DNA from: Megachile rotundata
Taxonomy: Eukaryota; Arthropoda; Insecta; Hymenoptera; Megachilidae
NCBI RefSeq assembly: GCF_050947335.1
Contig: NC_134989.1
Location: 11,091,501 to 11,155,500, forward strand
Length of the DNA stretch: 64,000 nt
Direction: 5' to 3'
In this document: piece after piece, positions 12,965 through 25,244 of the stretch
Numbering within the stretch: position 1 is the stretch's first letter
Layout of the letters: every line of letters starts with the position of its first letter
Notes under the pieces: model-generated
Told to the model about the DNA's origin: nothing
The model's database searches: none
What the model saw: only the letters and a program-made list of their open reading frames with translations
Made by a program: the position numbers and the translations under genes

Positions 12965-14284
12965 TGTGGCTCCCTGGAGATCGGCGAGGAACGCCAGCGT
13001 CGGGTCGCTATGATGGAGTCCCTGTGCCAGGTGAACGGCACCAAGAGCAATGGCGGCAACGAGAACACGACTAACAACGGCACGAACAACAACCCAGACT
13101 GTCCAGATCCCCAGCAAAGGTTGGCGGTGCTGAGTTTCGAGCAGGTGCGACGATTGAACGACGTGATGAACGAGGTGGTGTGCATACACGGTAGAGGGAA
13201 CTTCCCTACGTTGGAGGTCCGATTAAGGGACCTTGTGACGGTGGTTCGCAGCAAACTGGAGACTGATCCTAGCAACGGTGGTGCCGGGATGAGGGTACGC
13301 GACATCAGGTTGAACGGTGGTGCCGCTTCGCACGTGTTGGCGACCGAGTCTCAACCGTACAACGACCTGGACCTGATCTTCGCAGTGGAGTTATCCAGCG
13401 GGCGTAACTACGACAAGGTGAAGGCCGCGGTGTTGGGTTCGTTGTTCGACCTGTTACCGGAAGGAGTATCCCGCAAACGCATCACCACGTGCAGTTTGAA
13501 AGAGGCCTACGTGAGCAAGATGGTGAAGGTGAACAACGACGGTGACCGATGGTCCCTGATCTCCCTCGGCAATTCTCGAGGACACAGAAACGTCGAGCTG
13601 AAGTTCGTCGACTCGATGAGGCGGCAATTCGAGTTCTCCGTCGACTCGTTTCAAATCGTCCTCGATTCCCTGCTGTTGTTCTACGAGTGCAGCAAGTTAC
13701 CCATCGGCGAGAACTTCTATCCGACGGTGGTGGGCGAGTCCGTGTACGGCGATTTCCAAGAGGCCCTGTACCATCTCCACAAGAAGCTGATCTCGACGAG
13801 GCATCCGGAAGAGATCCGCGGCGGCGGACTGCTCAAGTACTGCAACCTGCTCGTCAAGATGTACAAACCCTCCCAGCCCGACTACATCAAGACCCTCGAG
13901 CGATACATGTGCTCGAGATTCTTCATCGACTTCCCGGACATCAGCCAGCAACGAGCCAAACTGGAGAACTATCTGTGGAACCATTTCGTCGGCCCCGAGG
14001 AGGAGGCCCTCAAGTACCAGTACCTGATGCTGCTCCACAGCGTGGTGGAGGAGTCCACCGTGTGCCTGATGGGCCACGAGAGACGACAGACCCTCGCTCT
14101 GATCGAGAGTCTCGCCTACCAGGTGTTCTGCCAGGAACAACAGCAACGGCTGACGAATCATCAGCAAGCACCACCTGGACCACCGGCCACATACGTCTAC
14201 GCGAACGGTTATTATTACGCTCCAGTGATACCCACCGCGTGCTACACGTGCACCTGCAACTCGTGGATGGCCTGCTCGTCGTGA
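12965..14284 (+). CDS. TENT5/FAM46 terminal nucleotidyltransferase, main coding exon
   Basis: This encodes a non-canonical poly(A) polymerase of the TENT5 (FAM46) family, which in animals lengthens poly(A) tails of selected mRNAs. Counting from the internal ATG at 13010 (424 residues), the conserved block starts at LSFEQVRRLNDV (41-52). GRGNFPTLEV (61-70) is a family signature. The nucleotidyltransferase helical turn is NGGAASHVL (102-110), the two metal-binding aspartates are D119 and D121 in NDLDLIF, and the third acidic residue is E196 in VELKFVD. RYMCSRFFIDFPD (298-310) and STVCLMGHERRQTL (349-362) are also typical. A Q/N-rich linker and a Tyr/Cys-rich tail (394-424) end the protein. The residues 31-380 look complete. 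The upstream frame is open to the acceptor at 12964, and joining to ATG at 9467-9469 gives 440 residues, close to vertebrate members. The exon is far richer in GC than its surroundings. Family assignment is firm; which vertebrate paralogue it matches is not meaningful. Confidence 0.96.
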   Translation, partial: CGSLEIGEERQRRVAMMESLCQVNGTKSNGGNENTTNNGTNNNPDCPDPQQRLAVLSFEQVRRLNDVMNEVVCIHGRGNFPTLEVRLRDLVTVVRSKLETDPSNGGAGMRVRDIRLNGGAASHVLATESQPYNDLDLIFAVELSSGRNYDKVKAAVLGSLFDLLPEGVSRKRITTCSLKEAYVSKMVKVNNDGDRWSLISLGNSRGHRNVELKFVDSMRRQFEFSVDSFQIVLDSLLLFYECSKLPIGENFYPTVVGESVYGDFQEALYHLHKKLISTRHPEEIRGGGLLKYCNLLVKMYKPSQPDYIKTLERYMCSRFFIDFPDISQQRAKLENYLWNHFVGPEEEALKYQYLMLLHSVVEESTVCLMGHERRQTLALIESLAYQVFCQEQQQRLTNHQQAPPGPPATYVYANGYYYAPVIPTACYTCTCNSWMACSS

Positions 14285-15935
14285 TGCGACATCGACGCCA
14301 TCGTCGCAACTAGCACCGCCATCACCACCGCAACCACCACCACCGGCACCACGCTCCGACGTGCCGCTTCCACATTCATCACCCGGACCATCGAAGCCGC
14401 TTCGTTCGTCGGCCATCCTGGATCAGGCTACCCTCCACGGGACCCGGACAACGATCCGCTCGGCTGCTGTCCTCTGGAGGATACCGGGGACTCGCATCCT
14501 CCTCGCCAGTCGAAGGAACAACGCTGCTTGGTCCTCAGTTGACGGTTGGACACCGGGTCGGACGTCGAACAGCCTCCATGTCCAGAGAGTGACGTAGACG
14601 AGACAGCTCGTCGGAAATTGAATCGAATCGAACAACAATGCGGGAGCCATCGTGGGACATCGGTGTCGGTGAAACGGGTTTAGGAAGACTGAAGAGAGGG
14701 AAAGATGGCGGATGATATACGATAATAAAGGGACATTCGTCCCGGGCGTCTTTTCGCTTCTCTTGCGGTGGCCGTTTCAGTTATCGCGGGGGGACGGACC
14801 AAAACCGATGGCACTTGCTGCGATACACGGTCGTAGGGGATCAACCGAGAGACTACAAGACTCCATACAAAAAACGAATTAATGAAAACGAATATATAAA
14901 ACGAAAAAAAAAAGAAAAAACGAAACGAAATGTGTTGTGCCTAACGAAATCCGAGAAACGTAACGGAACGGAACGCATGCGTACGCGAGAAAAGATGACA
15001 GTTTAGTTCGAGAGGAGACACTCGGGTGGTTTCGAGCAGACGCTTGTTCTCGGTGCGGGTCGAGGACGGGCGCCATATTGTTGATCGAAAGAGAGAGATG
15101 GATAGTGTACGCTTGTCAGAGTTTTTAGGAGACGTCTACCGCGTGGTGGCCGTTCTTCGAGTCGTTTCGGGGCGGAAGCGGAAGAACGGGGAAGGTCGGA
15201 GCGACGAATCAGAGCGAGCGTTAAAAGAGATAGAAAATTTGTCGAGGAGTAGAAACGCCGGCGACGACGGAGAAATGACGAGAAATGATTTAAAAAAAAA
15301 ATGGATCGATAGGACGACCCGGGAACACGACTGGAGTTAAACACGACTGACACTTATAATAGCGATGCGTTTCCGTGGTCGTCCCTCTTTCTTCTTTTCC
15401 GTAAACAAAATACTAAAATACATAAAAAAAAAAAATACAAAAAAAGAAATAATATTTCGAAAACGTGTAACACAGATTCAGCAACAAAAAAAAAAATAAA
15501 TTTAAAAGCGAACCGATAGACAAAAAACATTAACGGGCGTGGCGTTTGCAACAAGAATAATTATAAATATATAAATATATATAAATATATATATATTTAA
15601 ATATATAAATACATGTATAAAATCTATGTATAAATATTAATGTGTGGCTGTGAACACATTTCATTTAGATACTACTGTAACGTGATATATAAAGATTGAA
15701 ATTCGAGGATGAGCGGCGCGATCGGTGCGACAACGAGAGAATGAAATATTGTACGTAGAGAGAGAGAGAAAAAAACAAGAGAGATGAGAAAGAAATGGAA
15801 AAGCGTGGAGGAGAAAGAGTTTGAGGGCAGACATTTTCTATTCGGTTCTTTCATTTGCGCGGGAAATGGCGCGTCATTTAAAATAATTCGGTGTAAAAAA
15901 TATTACATACTCAAAATAAACGTATTCATTGTAAA
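14285..15935 (+). other. 3' UTR of the TENT5 gene (probable)
   Basis: The sequence after the stop stays GC-rich to about 14600, then becomes A/T-rich with many TATAAATATATA runs at 15555-15660, resembling AU-rich 3' UTR elements. Possible poly(A) signals AATAAA lie at 14724, 15495 and 15915; I favour a distal one because unique sequence continues to there. Short frames on both strands here are not credible genes. Confidence 0.5.
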
Positions 15936-17090
15936 ACAGACGGAGGATGATTACGACAAACGATGAAGCGATTTTTGTTTGATTTTTAAGTTTCAAGAAA
16001 AGGTACGGGTTTAAGGAGAATTTTTTAGGTGTTTCCTCAAATTTTTTAAGGAGTTTTAAGATATGGGCGAGGTGAGGGCAGGGATGTGCAGGGTACACTT
16101 GTGATGGTCATTTTTCTAATTTGACAATTTATTTCTAGATTTATAATTTATTATTATTTTAGCTTTTATCTGCATTTTCAGATTTCTAAGGTTTTTAATT
16201 TGATTAATAGATTTCTGTGTTCCTAAATTTTCAAAGTATCAAATACATTTTTTAATTTCCTTGTTTTTAATTTTTATATCAAAAATTTTGAGACTTGTGT
16301 AAAATTACAAAATTTCCAAATGATCCGAATTTGAAATCAGATCAGTTTCTAAATTTCCAAAGTAATAAATTAGAGATCTCCAAAAAATATCCCATCACTT
16401 TGCACATCGAGTACCCATAAATAATACCGACACTTGACCCGCCTGACAATAGCTCCTACAAAAATTCCATCATTCACGCGACTGACATATTATCACATAT
16501 ATCAAACACAAAGGGATGACATTTGTATAATTCTCCTCCATTTCATTTTCGAAATAAAAAATCACTCTTCATCGAACATGTAGAAAAGGAATATACAAAA
16601 ATCGAGTGATCATTGTGGCGACCCTAGTCTCTCGTAGCAGAGCGGCTTGCATAACTTTCTTTATTAGATAGCGTAATTATTTAATACCGCGAGCGAGAGT
16701 GTCGGTGCGTTACTCGCCAACACGCGTGTGCACGTATGTGGAGGATCCATTCGGTGTATGCGAAAGTATATCTCAGCGTCGTGAATCGTCTTTGCGCATA
16801 CATACGTATCTTAGAGCGGGTGTACGCGTTCTTCTTGCCACGTACACTCGTGTTCATGAGTATTGGGATATTTAATCTTTTCAGTTTTGTGTTTTAATAA
16901 ATCTTTTTATAAGTATGTTGATAGCGAGGTTTTCAAATTTGTGGGTTACAGGATTTAGATTTATGAATTTGTAAATTTTAGATTACTATTTTTTCAGGTT
17001 TTAAAATTTCTGCGTTCTAATCCTGGATTTTTGTATTTTTGAATTGTTGAATTTTTGTATTCCATATTTTGGAATTTCTGGAGCCTCGAA
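15936..17090. other. intergenic DNA, nothing recognised
   Basis: AT-rich DNA with a GC-richer, CpG-rich patch at 16640-16860. No coding frame is supported. After 16900 isolated AAATTT/TTTCAAAT words prefigure the array that follows. Confidence 0.5.
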
Positions 17091-17094
17091 TTTT

Positions 17095-18125
17095 GAAAGC
17101 TGAAATTTTCAAATTTATGAATTTTCAAATCCCAAATTTCTAAATTCCTAAATTTTCAAATTCCAAATTTCTAAATTCCCAAATTTGCAAATCCCAAATT
17201 TTTAAATTCCCAAATTTGCAGGTCCCAAATTTCTAAATTCCCAAATTTGCAAATCCCAAATTTCTAAATTCCAAATTTCTAAATTCCCAAATTTTCAAAT
17301 TCCTAATTTCTAAATTCCCAAATTTGCAAATCCCAAATTTCTAAATTCCCAAATTTTCCAATTCCAAATTTCTAAATTCCCAAATTTTCAAATTCCTAAT
17401 TTCTAAATTCCCAAATTTGTAAATCCCAAATTTCTAAATTCCAAATTTTCAAATCCCAAATTTACAATTTCCCAAATTTCCAAATCCCAACTTCTCCAAT
17501 CCCAAATTTCCAAATTCCCAAATTTACAAATCCCAAATTTCTAAATTCCCAAATTTGCAAATCCCAAATTTCTAAAGTCCAAATTTCTAAATTCCCAGAT
17601 TTGCAAATCCCAAATTTCTAAATTCCCAAATTTGCAAATCCCAAATTTCTAAAGTCCAAATTTTCAAGTCCCAAATTTACAATTTCCCAAATTTGCAAAT
17701 CCCAAATTTCTAAATTCCCAAATTTTCCAATTCCAAATTTCTAAATTCCCAAATTTGTAAATCCCAAATTTGCAAAATCCCAAATTTCTAAATTCCAAAT
17801 TTTCAAATCCCAAATTTACAATTTCCCAAATTTCCAAATCCCAACTTCTCAAATCCCAAATTTCCAAATTCCCAAATTTACAAATCCCAAATTTCTGAAT
17901 TCCCAAATTTGCAAATCCCAAATTTCTAAATTCCCAAATTTGCAAATCTCAAATTTCTAAATTCCCAAATTTGCAAATCCCAAATTTCTAAATTCCAAAT
18001 TTTCAAATCCCAAATTTATAATTTCCCAAATTTCCAAATCCCAACTTCTCAAATCCCAAATTTTCAAATCCCAAATTTTCAAATTCCTAAAGTTTCAAAT
18101 CCCAAATTTCCAAATTCTCAAACTT
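17095..18125. repeat. 31-bp tandem repeat (C-rich strand)
   Basis: The basic unit is CAAATCCCAAATTTC followed by TAAATTCCCAAATTTG (31 bp). Interspersed variants CAATTTCCCAAATTTCC and CCCAACTTCTC recur at 17487, 17840 and 18040, so larger blocks have been duplicated. An open frame of 93 codons on the minus strand is a product of the periodicity. Confidence 0.9.
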
Positions 18126-18735
18126 TCATCTCCCCAACTCTTCCACCATAAAAAATTCCAAAACAACCCAAATATAAAGGTCAACTCCTATCACAAGGTC
18201 AACTCTTATCTACCAACCTCTCCAACAAACCCCCCCAAAAAATAAACCAAAACTTAATTACACAAAGTGCAGTAATTTGACAAATATCCAAGTACTTATG
18301 AACGGGGGTGTACATATGTGAGCGCGCGCGCGCTCTGAAGAATCATAGAGAGAAAGGATGTGTGGACTACTCGCGTCTGTCTTTACATGCGTGTCCGTAT
18401 CGACTGGTGACCCCGTTAGTTAGCTCAGTCAGTCACTTTACTCGCTCGCTCGCTTACTTGCTACTTTAGCAAGCTTCGCTCACTTGCTCGCTCGCTCGCT
18501 CGCTCACTCTTCCTTTCAGTTTGCAAGCGAAAGTAAAGGCCTAATAAAAAGACCCCGCAAACTGGTTTTTCTGGTATATCGCGTGTTAATGCTAAGGAGA
18601 GCCAGACCGACTAGCGTTGTGCACCCGGTGCACCTCCACCGTACTGGTCACTCTGTTTCCCTGACACCAGCACCCTTTCCTTCTTTGCTGCCTTATTTCT
18701 TGTATGGAGAGGTCGATTTGGTGTTTAGTGGTTGA
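18126..18735. other. intergenic DNA with CTCG microsatellite
   Basis: A (GC)n run lies near 18321-18333, and CTCG/CTCGCT repeats lie at about 18438-18508. The sequence GTGCACCCGGTGCACC near 18620 is palindromic and resembles, but is not clearly related to, the 53-bp repeat core at 27219-27920. No gene is supported. Confidence 0.5.
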
Positions 18736-18739
18736 TGCT

Positions 18740-19625
18740 GAGTTTGGAGGTCGAAGTTTGGTTAAAGAAGTTGAAGTTTGATATTAGAAGGTGAAGTTTG
18801 ATTTGCTATTGGATGTTGAAGTTCAGTTTGCTATCAGAAGGTCAAGTTCACTTTGCTATCAGAAGTTGAAGTTTAGTTTGATCTCAGAAGTTGAAGTTCA
18901 GTTTGATCTCGGACTTTGAAGTCGACTTTGAGTTTAGAGTTTGAAGTTGACTTTCATGTCAGAGTTTGAAGATGAGTTTGATCTCAGACTTTGAAGTTGA
19001 CTTTGATCTTAGAGTTTGAAGTTGACTTTCATGTCAGAGTTTGAAGTTCAGTTTGGTCTCAGAGGTTGAAGTTCAGTTTGGGCTCAGAGTTTGAATTTGA
19101 GTTTGATCTCAGACTTTGAAGTTGACTTTGAATTTAGAGTTTGAAGTTGACTTTCATGTCAGAGTTTGAAGTTCAGTTTGGTCTCAGAGGTTGAAGTTGA
19201 CTTTGATCTCAGACTTTGAAGTTGAGTTTGATTTCAAACTTTGAAGTTGACTTTGATCTTAGAGTTTGAAGTTCAGTTTGGCTCAGAGGTTGAAGTTCAG
19301 TTTGAACTCAGAGTTTGAAGTTCAGTTTGGTCTCAGACTTTGAAGTTGACTTTGATCTTAGAGTTTGAAGTTGACTTTCATGTCAGAGTTTGAAGTTCAG
19401 TTTGGTCTCAGACTTTAAAGTTCAGTTTGGACTCAGAGTTTGAAATTGAGTTTGATTTCAAACTTTGAAGTTTACTTTGATCTTAGAGTTTGAAGTTCAG
19501 TTTGACTCAGAGGTTGAAGTTCAGTTTGGACTCAGAGTTTGAAGTTGAGTTTGATCTCAGACTTTGAAATTGACTTTGATCTTAGAGTTTGAAGTAGAGT
19601 TCGATCTCAGACTTTAAAGTTGACT
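18740..19625. repeat. 25-bp tandem repeat
   Basis: Roughly 35 units of 25 bp follow GTTTGAAGTTGACTTTGATC plus TCAGA, alternating between GACTTTGATCT, CAGTTTGGTCT and GACTTTCATGT variants. The first units (18740-18900) are longer (about 30 bp) and less regular. Confidence 0.88.
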
Positions 19626-20688
19626 TTCAACATCAAATACATGATCAAAAATTCAAGAAAGCAAATCTTCAACTCCAAACAAAATTATGTAAATTTCTTA
19701 AATTTAAAAATATTCGACAGTCTTCAGATTAAAAAATCCAAACGCTCTCGTCAGTAAATTCACAAAATTCTTAAAGAAAAGTAAATATAGAGTCTCTAAA
19801 GTTGTCCACATTGTGAGAAAAAGTATAGTTAAAATAACAGAGGTCGAAAAACTCGAAAGTTGGTGAAAAGAAAGTTCGTCTAAGAACTCGACAGAGGGCA
19901 GTAATCGAGGGGTGAGTTTAAAAAGTTGAAAGGTCGCAGCTCGTCGGTTAATTAGCTAATTTTTGTTTCGTTTTTCTTTCTCTTCTCGATCATAAAATTT
20001 TATTGACTCGTCTTGGAGAGAATAATCCTCGAGGCTCCACACGCGAATCAAAGAAAAACACGGACAAAATTGAATAAAAATATGATCATCTCTTACCGTT
20101 TCTGGTCGAATCAAACTTCTTCGTCCATCTGTTGTTTTAATCCCCGGAAGCTTTAAGCGTTTGTGATCGATCATTTTACTTAACACGTTGATTGCTGTTA
20201 CTGAAATTCACTTATGTCACGAATTCATTTTTGTAAATTGATCTTTTAATTTGTTTATTTTGTTGTTATGTTAATTTTTTATTTTAGCAAACTTCTGAAT
20301 TATGGGAGATGTCTGAGGGTTAATGCAATATAATTAGATGAGCTCGTATTGTAGGAGGATATAGTAGACTCTTGTTATATTGCCGTTTCAGGAATCTGTT
20401 TGGAATAATTTTTTTTGTGTATTATATTATTTTTTTCTTGTATTAAAATTATAAATTAGTGAAGTTTTAGACTTTGCAAAATACCAAATTGTAAATATCT
20501 ATATTTATAAATTTTTTTTTTCAAGATTTCCAAATTTCTAAATTTCGAAGTTTAGAAGTCGAAAATTAAAAAATTTGAAATTCATAAATTTACAAAAACT
20601 ATCAAAATTGACTTCAGTTATTCGCAAATCAGCAGTCAACGTGTTAATTTCGTTTTCTGACGTTTTAACATATCTGACCCGATCTGTG
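19626..20688. other. intergenic DNA, no gene recognised
   Basis: AT-rich unique sequence. A 76-codon frame on the minus strand (19956-20186) has no recognisable domain. The only structured item is the transposon-end-like word at 20361. Confidence 0.5.
20361..20390 (+). mobile_element. solitary transposon-end-like sequence
   Basis: ATAGTAGACTCTTGTTATAT followed by TGCC matches the dispersed word AGTAGACTCTCGTTATATTG. Its start and length resemble terminal inverted repeats of pogo/Tigger-type elements. No partner end is clear nearby. Confidence 0.35.
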
Positions 20689-20826
20689 TTAACCCTTTAA
20701 CCCACCAATAGCTGTTTTTATCAACAATTTTGTACCGAACGTATAGAAAATATTTTTTAAACAATTTTATCGACAAGTATTTAATTTTCTAGAAATTTAC
20801 AATGATCAAACGGTTAAAGGGTTGAA
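20689..20826. mobile_element. small TTAA-type MITE candidate
   Basis: The left end TTAACCCTTTAACCCACC is mirrored by the right end CGGTTAAAGGGTTGAA. The inverted arms match at about 13 of 14 positions and enclose 138 bp without coding capacity. The right-hand flank reads TTGA instead of TTAA, so a TTAA duplication is only half preserved. Confidence 0.5.
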
Positions 20827-21555
20827 CCCAAAATACAATCAAAATTGCTATATATTTTTTATCCGTTTCGCTCGTCTCTCTTCTAAATCCCTTTTGTTTT
20901 ACGGACGAAGAATTCGATTTTTAGAAAAGTGATAATCACGATCCGTTTAGCGCTGGATATAGCAGTCATTTTTAAGAATATTAAGGAGATGATATTTTAT
21001 ACGATCAACAGGAGAATATTAAGTCGCTTTTTATATCGAAATTGTCAGAAGCGTTCGTCGTTGATCCCTCATGATTTCTTTTTTTAATCGATCGTCCGAG
21101 TGAACGATCGATCATTGTATAAAAATGATAAAACGAGATCAGACGCGAGTTTATCGCGACTAATTTCTCGATCAAAGATCGATTGATTATGCTCAGACTG
21201 ATTGAGATGATTCTTCGATAAGGAGATCGATGGTTCTCCTTTTCAATTATGAAAATGTATTAATTCATTCATTTGTATCATTTATGTAACTTTAATTAAG
21301 ATTTAGAAATTCTTTCTGTGAAAATTAACCCTGTTGCACTGTTCAAATTTTTATGGGGTTTATATTAGCTGGTTTACGATCGCGAAATATTCATGTTTTT
21401 ATTAACCGAATGATATTTTAATTCACGAGTTAAGTATGGTTTATGGAGGTTAGCGAATTTTATGGAAATAAATTTTTTATTCATTATTGAATTTGAAAAT
21501 TTATGTTTTTATCTGTCGAGTTTTTAGTATTCATTATGCGAGTCTTTTAATTAAA
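20827..21555. other. intergenic AT-rich DNA, nothing recognised
   Basis: No repeat array and no credible coding frame is seen. Confidence 0.5.
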
Positions 21556-21556
21556 G

Positions 21557-22325
21557 AATTTGGAAGTTCAATTTGAAAAAACAAATTTAAAAAGTCAATT
21601 TGTGAAACAAATTTAAAAGTTCAATTTGCAAAAAAAAATTTAGTAGTTCAATTTACAAGAACAAATTTGGAAATTCAATTTGAAAAAACAAATTTAAAAA
21701 ATCAATTTGTAAAACAAATTTAAAAGTTCAATTTGCAAAAAAAAATTAGAAGTTCAATTTGTAAAAATAAATTTAAAAGTTCAATTTACAAAAACAAATT
21801 TGAAAATTCAATTTGCAAAAATAAATTTAGTAGTTCAATTTGCAAGAACAAATTTAGAAGCTAAATTTGCAAAAACAAATTTGGAAGCTCAATTTGCAAA
21901 AACAAATTTAGAAGTTCAATTTGCAGAAACAAATTTGAAAAGTTCAATTTGCACAAACAAATTTGGAAGTTCAATTTGCAAAAATAAATTTAGTAGTTCA
22001 ATTTGCAAAACTAAATTTAGAAGTTCAATTTACAAGAACAGATTTAGAAGCTCAATTTGCAAAAACAAATTTGGAAGTTCAATTTGCAAAAACAAATTTA
22101 GAAGTTCAATTTGCAGAAACAAATTTGAAAAGTTTAATTTGCGAAAACAAATTTAAAAGTTCAATTTGTAAGCAAAAATTTAGAAATTCAATTTACAAGC
22201 AAAAATTTAAAAATTCAATTTGCAAGCAAAAATTTAAAAATTCAATTTGCAAGCAAAAATTTAGAAATTCAATTTACAAGCACAAATTTAGAAATTCAAT
22301 TTGCAAATGAAAATTAAGAAATTCA
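21557..22325. repeat. 27-bp tandem repeat
   Basis: Units of 27 bp read AAGTTCAATTTGCAAAAACA plus AATTTAG. Because 27 is a multiple of three, two frames stay open for 115-118 codons and would encode repeats of about nine residues. I take these to be incidental; there is no promoter, splice or start evidence. Confidence 0.88.
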
Positions 22326-23595
22326 AACATTTGCAATGAAAACTGCAGAAGTTTAATTTTCAAACCAAAGATCTAATTTTACAAATCTCAGAATTTCAAA
22401 TTAAAAATTTGTAAAAGTAAATTTCTAACCTCAGCATACATAAACATTCGGTAATTAAAAAACGCGAAAGTATCTAATATTCCTCTTATAAAAATTTGAA
22501 TAGTGGGGGCGTCACCAGCGTGCGTGAAAGTGGCAATATACCGCGAGCGTCCGTATTGCGTCGAGACACGAACCCCTATCTACCGTCTACAAAAATCTAA
22601 ATTACAAATGCCGGTATCGAGAGCTTTCATCATCGAAAGCCGAATCGAGGCGGAAGAACACAAAAACGACGAACCATGCGCAAAACGCCGTAGAAGTAGC
22701 TGCACACTCCGATAAAAATAAAATGCAAAAAAAAGAATAGCGGTAGGTTTTTAAGTCGGTGAGCCAAGATTCAAAGAGAGGATTTTCGCCAGCTGCGTTC
22801 CGTCGCGTGTGTACAAATTAATTATTGTAATTCCCGCGTCGTTTCATTGTGATTGTCGCAAGAGAGCGTGCAAACGTGATCGATGATGGCGATCGTCGAT
22901 CAACGAAGTGGAAAAAGAACGAGGATAATTTTAAAGAACGAAATCGAAAAAAAAGATGTTCAGGAAAATCGATCGATCGAGAACATCGTATTTTCTTCTT
23001 TATCGATTTGTTTCTTTTTTCGCTATGTTTTCTTTTCGTTCTTTCCGTATCGATCGCACGAGCAACCGCTCCGAGGCTCGAAACGTGAATAATAACCATA
23101 AAAAAAAATAATAAATCTACGCTCGCCACACACGGATTTTCTTTTTTTTGTACGATGATTCCGCGCGACACTGTACTCGCTCCGATGATTATATCGATTC
23201 TTTTTTATATTTGAAAGAGAAGAGAAAATAAAATGCATTTACACCCGACGCTATGGTTATTATTCAGGGGTTGGATCGGGGCACGAGATCTCCTCTCACC
23301 GATCCTGATTGCTTCGATTTTGCTTTTTTATTTTTTTTTTTCGGGTGTTGGTAACAACAGGTAAATAGAGCGATGGGAGACAAAGAGACGCGATGCAGTT
23401 TGGATACACTTTGGGAGATTGTTTTATTGAAACCTATTTTATTTATTTTTTTTTTCTTTTCGTTACTGTAACTTGATATTTTTTAAATATGGTATTGATA
23501 CTTTGCGTGTTTTTGCGGTTTTTTGAAATTCGATGCATTGACTACCATTTTGTGACAATATGCTTTGCTTCAATTTTGAGAATTTTTTAATTCAG
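22326..23595. other. intergenic DNA with GC-richer block
   Basis: The part 22505-23300 is GC-richer and carries overlapping short frames on both strands, none recognisable. Poly-A and poly-T runs are frequent. It may be transcribed but nothing proves it. Confidence 0.4.
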
Positions 23596-23599
23596 ACAT

Positions 23600-24030
23600 T
23601 TTTAATATTTCTGGATCAAAATCTTCTTGAATTAAAATATTCTAGATTCAAATATTCGTATGTCATAATATCCTTAAATTCAAGTATTCCTTTATCATAT
23701 TATCCCTAGGTTTATATCTGTCTGGGCTCAAATATCCCTAGATTAAAATGTGGGCAGATTAAAATGTCCCTAGATCCAAATGTTACCTATTGTAATTTTC
23801 CTTGACTCAGATTATATAAATTTCCATATCCCTAGATTCAAATATCGCCAAGTTAAAATATCCCTAGATTCATAAATTCCCATATCCTTGAATAAAAATA
23901 TCCCTAAGGTAAAATTTCCCTAGATTCAAATATCACCTATTCCAAATATTCCTTCAACCAAATTATATAAATTCCCATATCCTTAAATAAAAATGTCGTC
24001 AAGTTAAAATATCCCTAGGATCCAGGGATC
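23600..24030. repeat. degenerate TCCCTAGATTCAAATAT repeat
   Basis: Words of the form ATATCCCTAGATTCAAAT recur at 15-35 bp spacing, with a longer unit AAATTCCCATATCCTTAAAT seen twice. Copies are heavily diverged. Confidence 0.65.
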
Positions 24031-25240
24031 AAATATTTCTTTCTTCCTAATTATTTCAAAAATTTTCCAGTGTATCTAATATCTTATTAATGTTATTATA
24101 TTATTTGATTATCAGTGTTATCATATAATAATAATAATAATAATTGATTATCAACATGGTAGTCAATGTATCAACATCATGGTTTAACCTCAAAAAAAAA
24201 TTTATATAATTTCGTTCAAGATACGAGCGATAATAGCTTACGACTGATCGACCACTTCGGTGGTGAATTTTCATTTTTGACGATGGACAAATATATACAT
24301 ATATTATACATATATATTCTTTGAGATGAAACTTTAAGGAATTTAGCGTAACCGTCGTAATTTTTCGATCTAGCTTTAAGAGACTCGAACTCGTTCGGAA
24401 GACTAAAAACTGCAAGTAAAAATATAAGCATAAACTTTGATAAAAAAGAATCAAAAAAATACAATCAATTAGCGGTAAGATGCGAAGCAAGTTTTACGCT
24501 ACTCCTCGAATTGTTTCACCCTCGAATGTGGGTCAGTCACGACCCAGTAGAGCTCGTACGAAGCTTATACAGCTTTAAATCTTGAACCCTCGAATTTATA
24601 AAGTACTAGCATATTTTCGAAGGAGTATAGCGAGGCGGAGTCTATTTAGAAGATGGGAATGAATTATAATTAAAATATGGAAATCTGACTCCGTTCGAGG
24701 GTCGAATCAGACAAGGTTCCTCAATTTTCCATTGGAAGGGTCTCTCGTCGCTGATTCGCTGATCGCCCGAGCCATCCGCCATTTCCGCTTCTGCATCGAA
24801 TGGAATTGACAAGAGACTTAGGCATACACGTCCATTTTAGTCATCCGCGTACACTTCCATTCTATTTTAATACGGAAACCAGCGAGACTGTCTCCTCCGT
24901 TCACCGAGAAAAAGTTGAGGAAACATAAATTAAGAGAAATCGATCCTTCTTCGCGTTTATCCACGTTCCCAGGAGTCGTTTTTTAATTAAACTTGTTTAC
25001 CTGTTCAAAAACTGAAGCTCGTGCGCTGCAAATTGGGTCGTTGTAATTATTCAATTAACTGTAATTATCATTTCGTTGTGCAGCGTGGACGATTTCAATT
25101 TTTAAATGGAATGAAAATTAATTCCCTAGAAAGGGGTGGTAAAAGTATTTACAAGTACGGTCGGGTGCAATTTAGGTTTTATATTAAAAGAAATTTTAAA
25201 TTAGGACGTAGATTCTTTTAGTGCTACCTGGGACGTATGG
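24031..25240. other. intergenic DNA with an ATA microsatellite
   Basis: A short (ATA)n run lies at about 24126-24143. A 129-codon frame on the minus strand (24101-24490) is of low-complexity aromatic and aliphatic composition and is not convincing. Nothing else is recognised. Confidence 0.45.
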
Positions 25241-25244
25241 TGAA

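Noticed and set aside
13549..14416. Long open frames (239-254 codons) in other frames and on the opposite strand of the TENT5 exon
   Set aside because: They are by-products of the GC-rich codon use of the TENT5 exon; their translations are Arg/Pro/Gly-rich without domains, while the TENT5 frame carries all family motifs.
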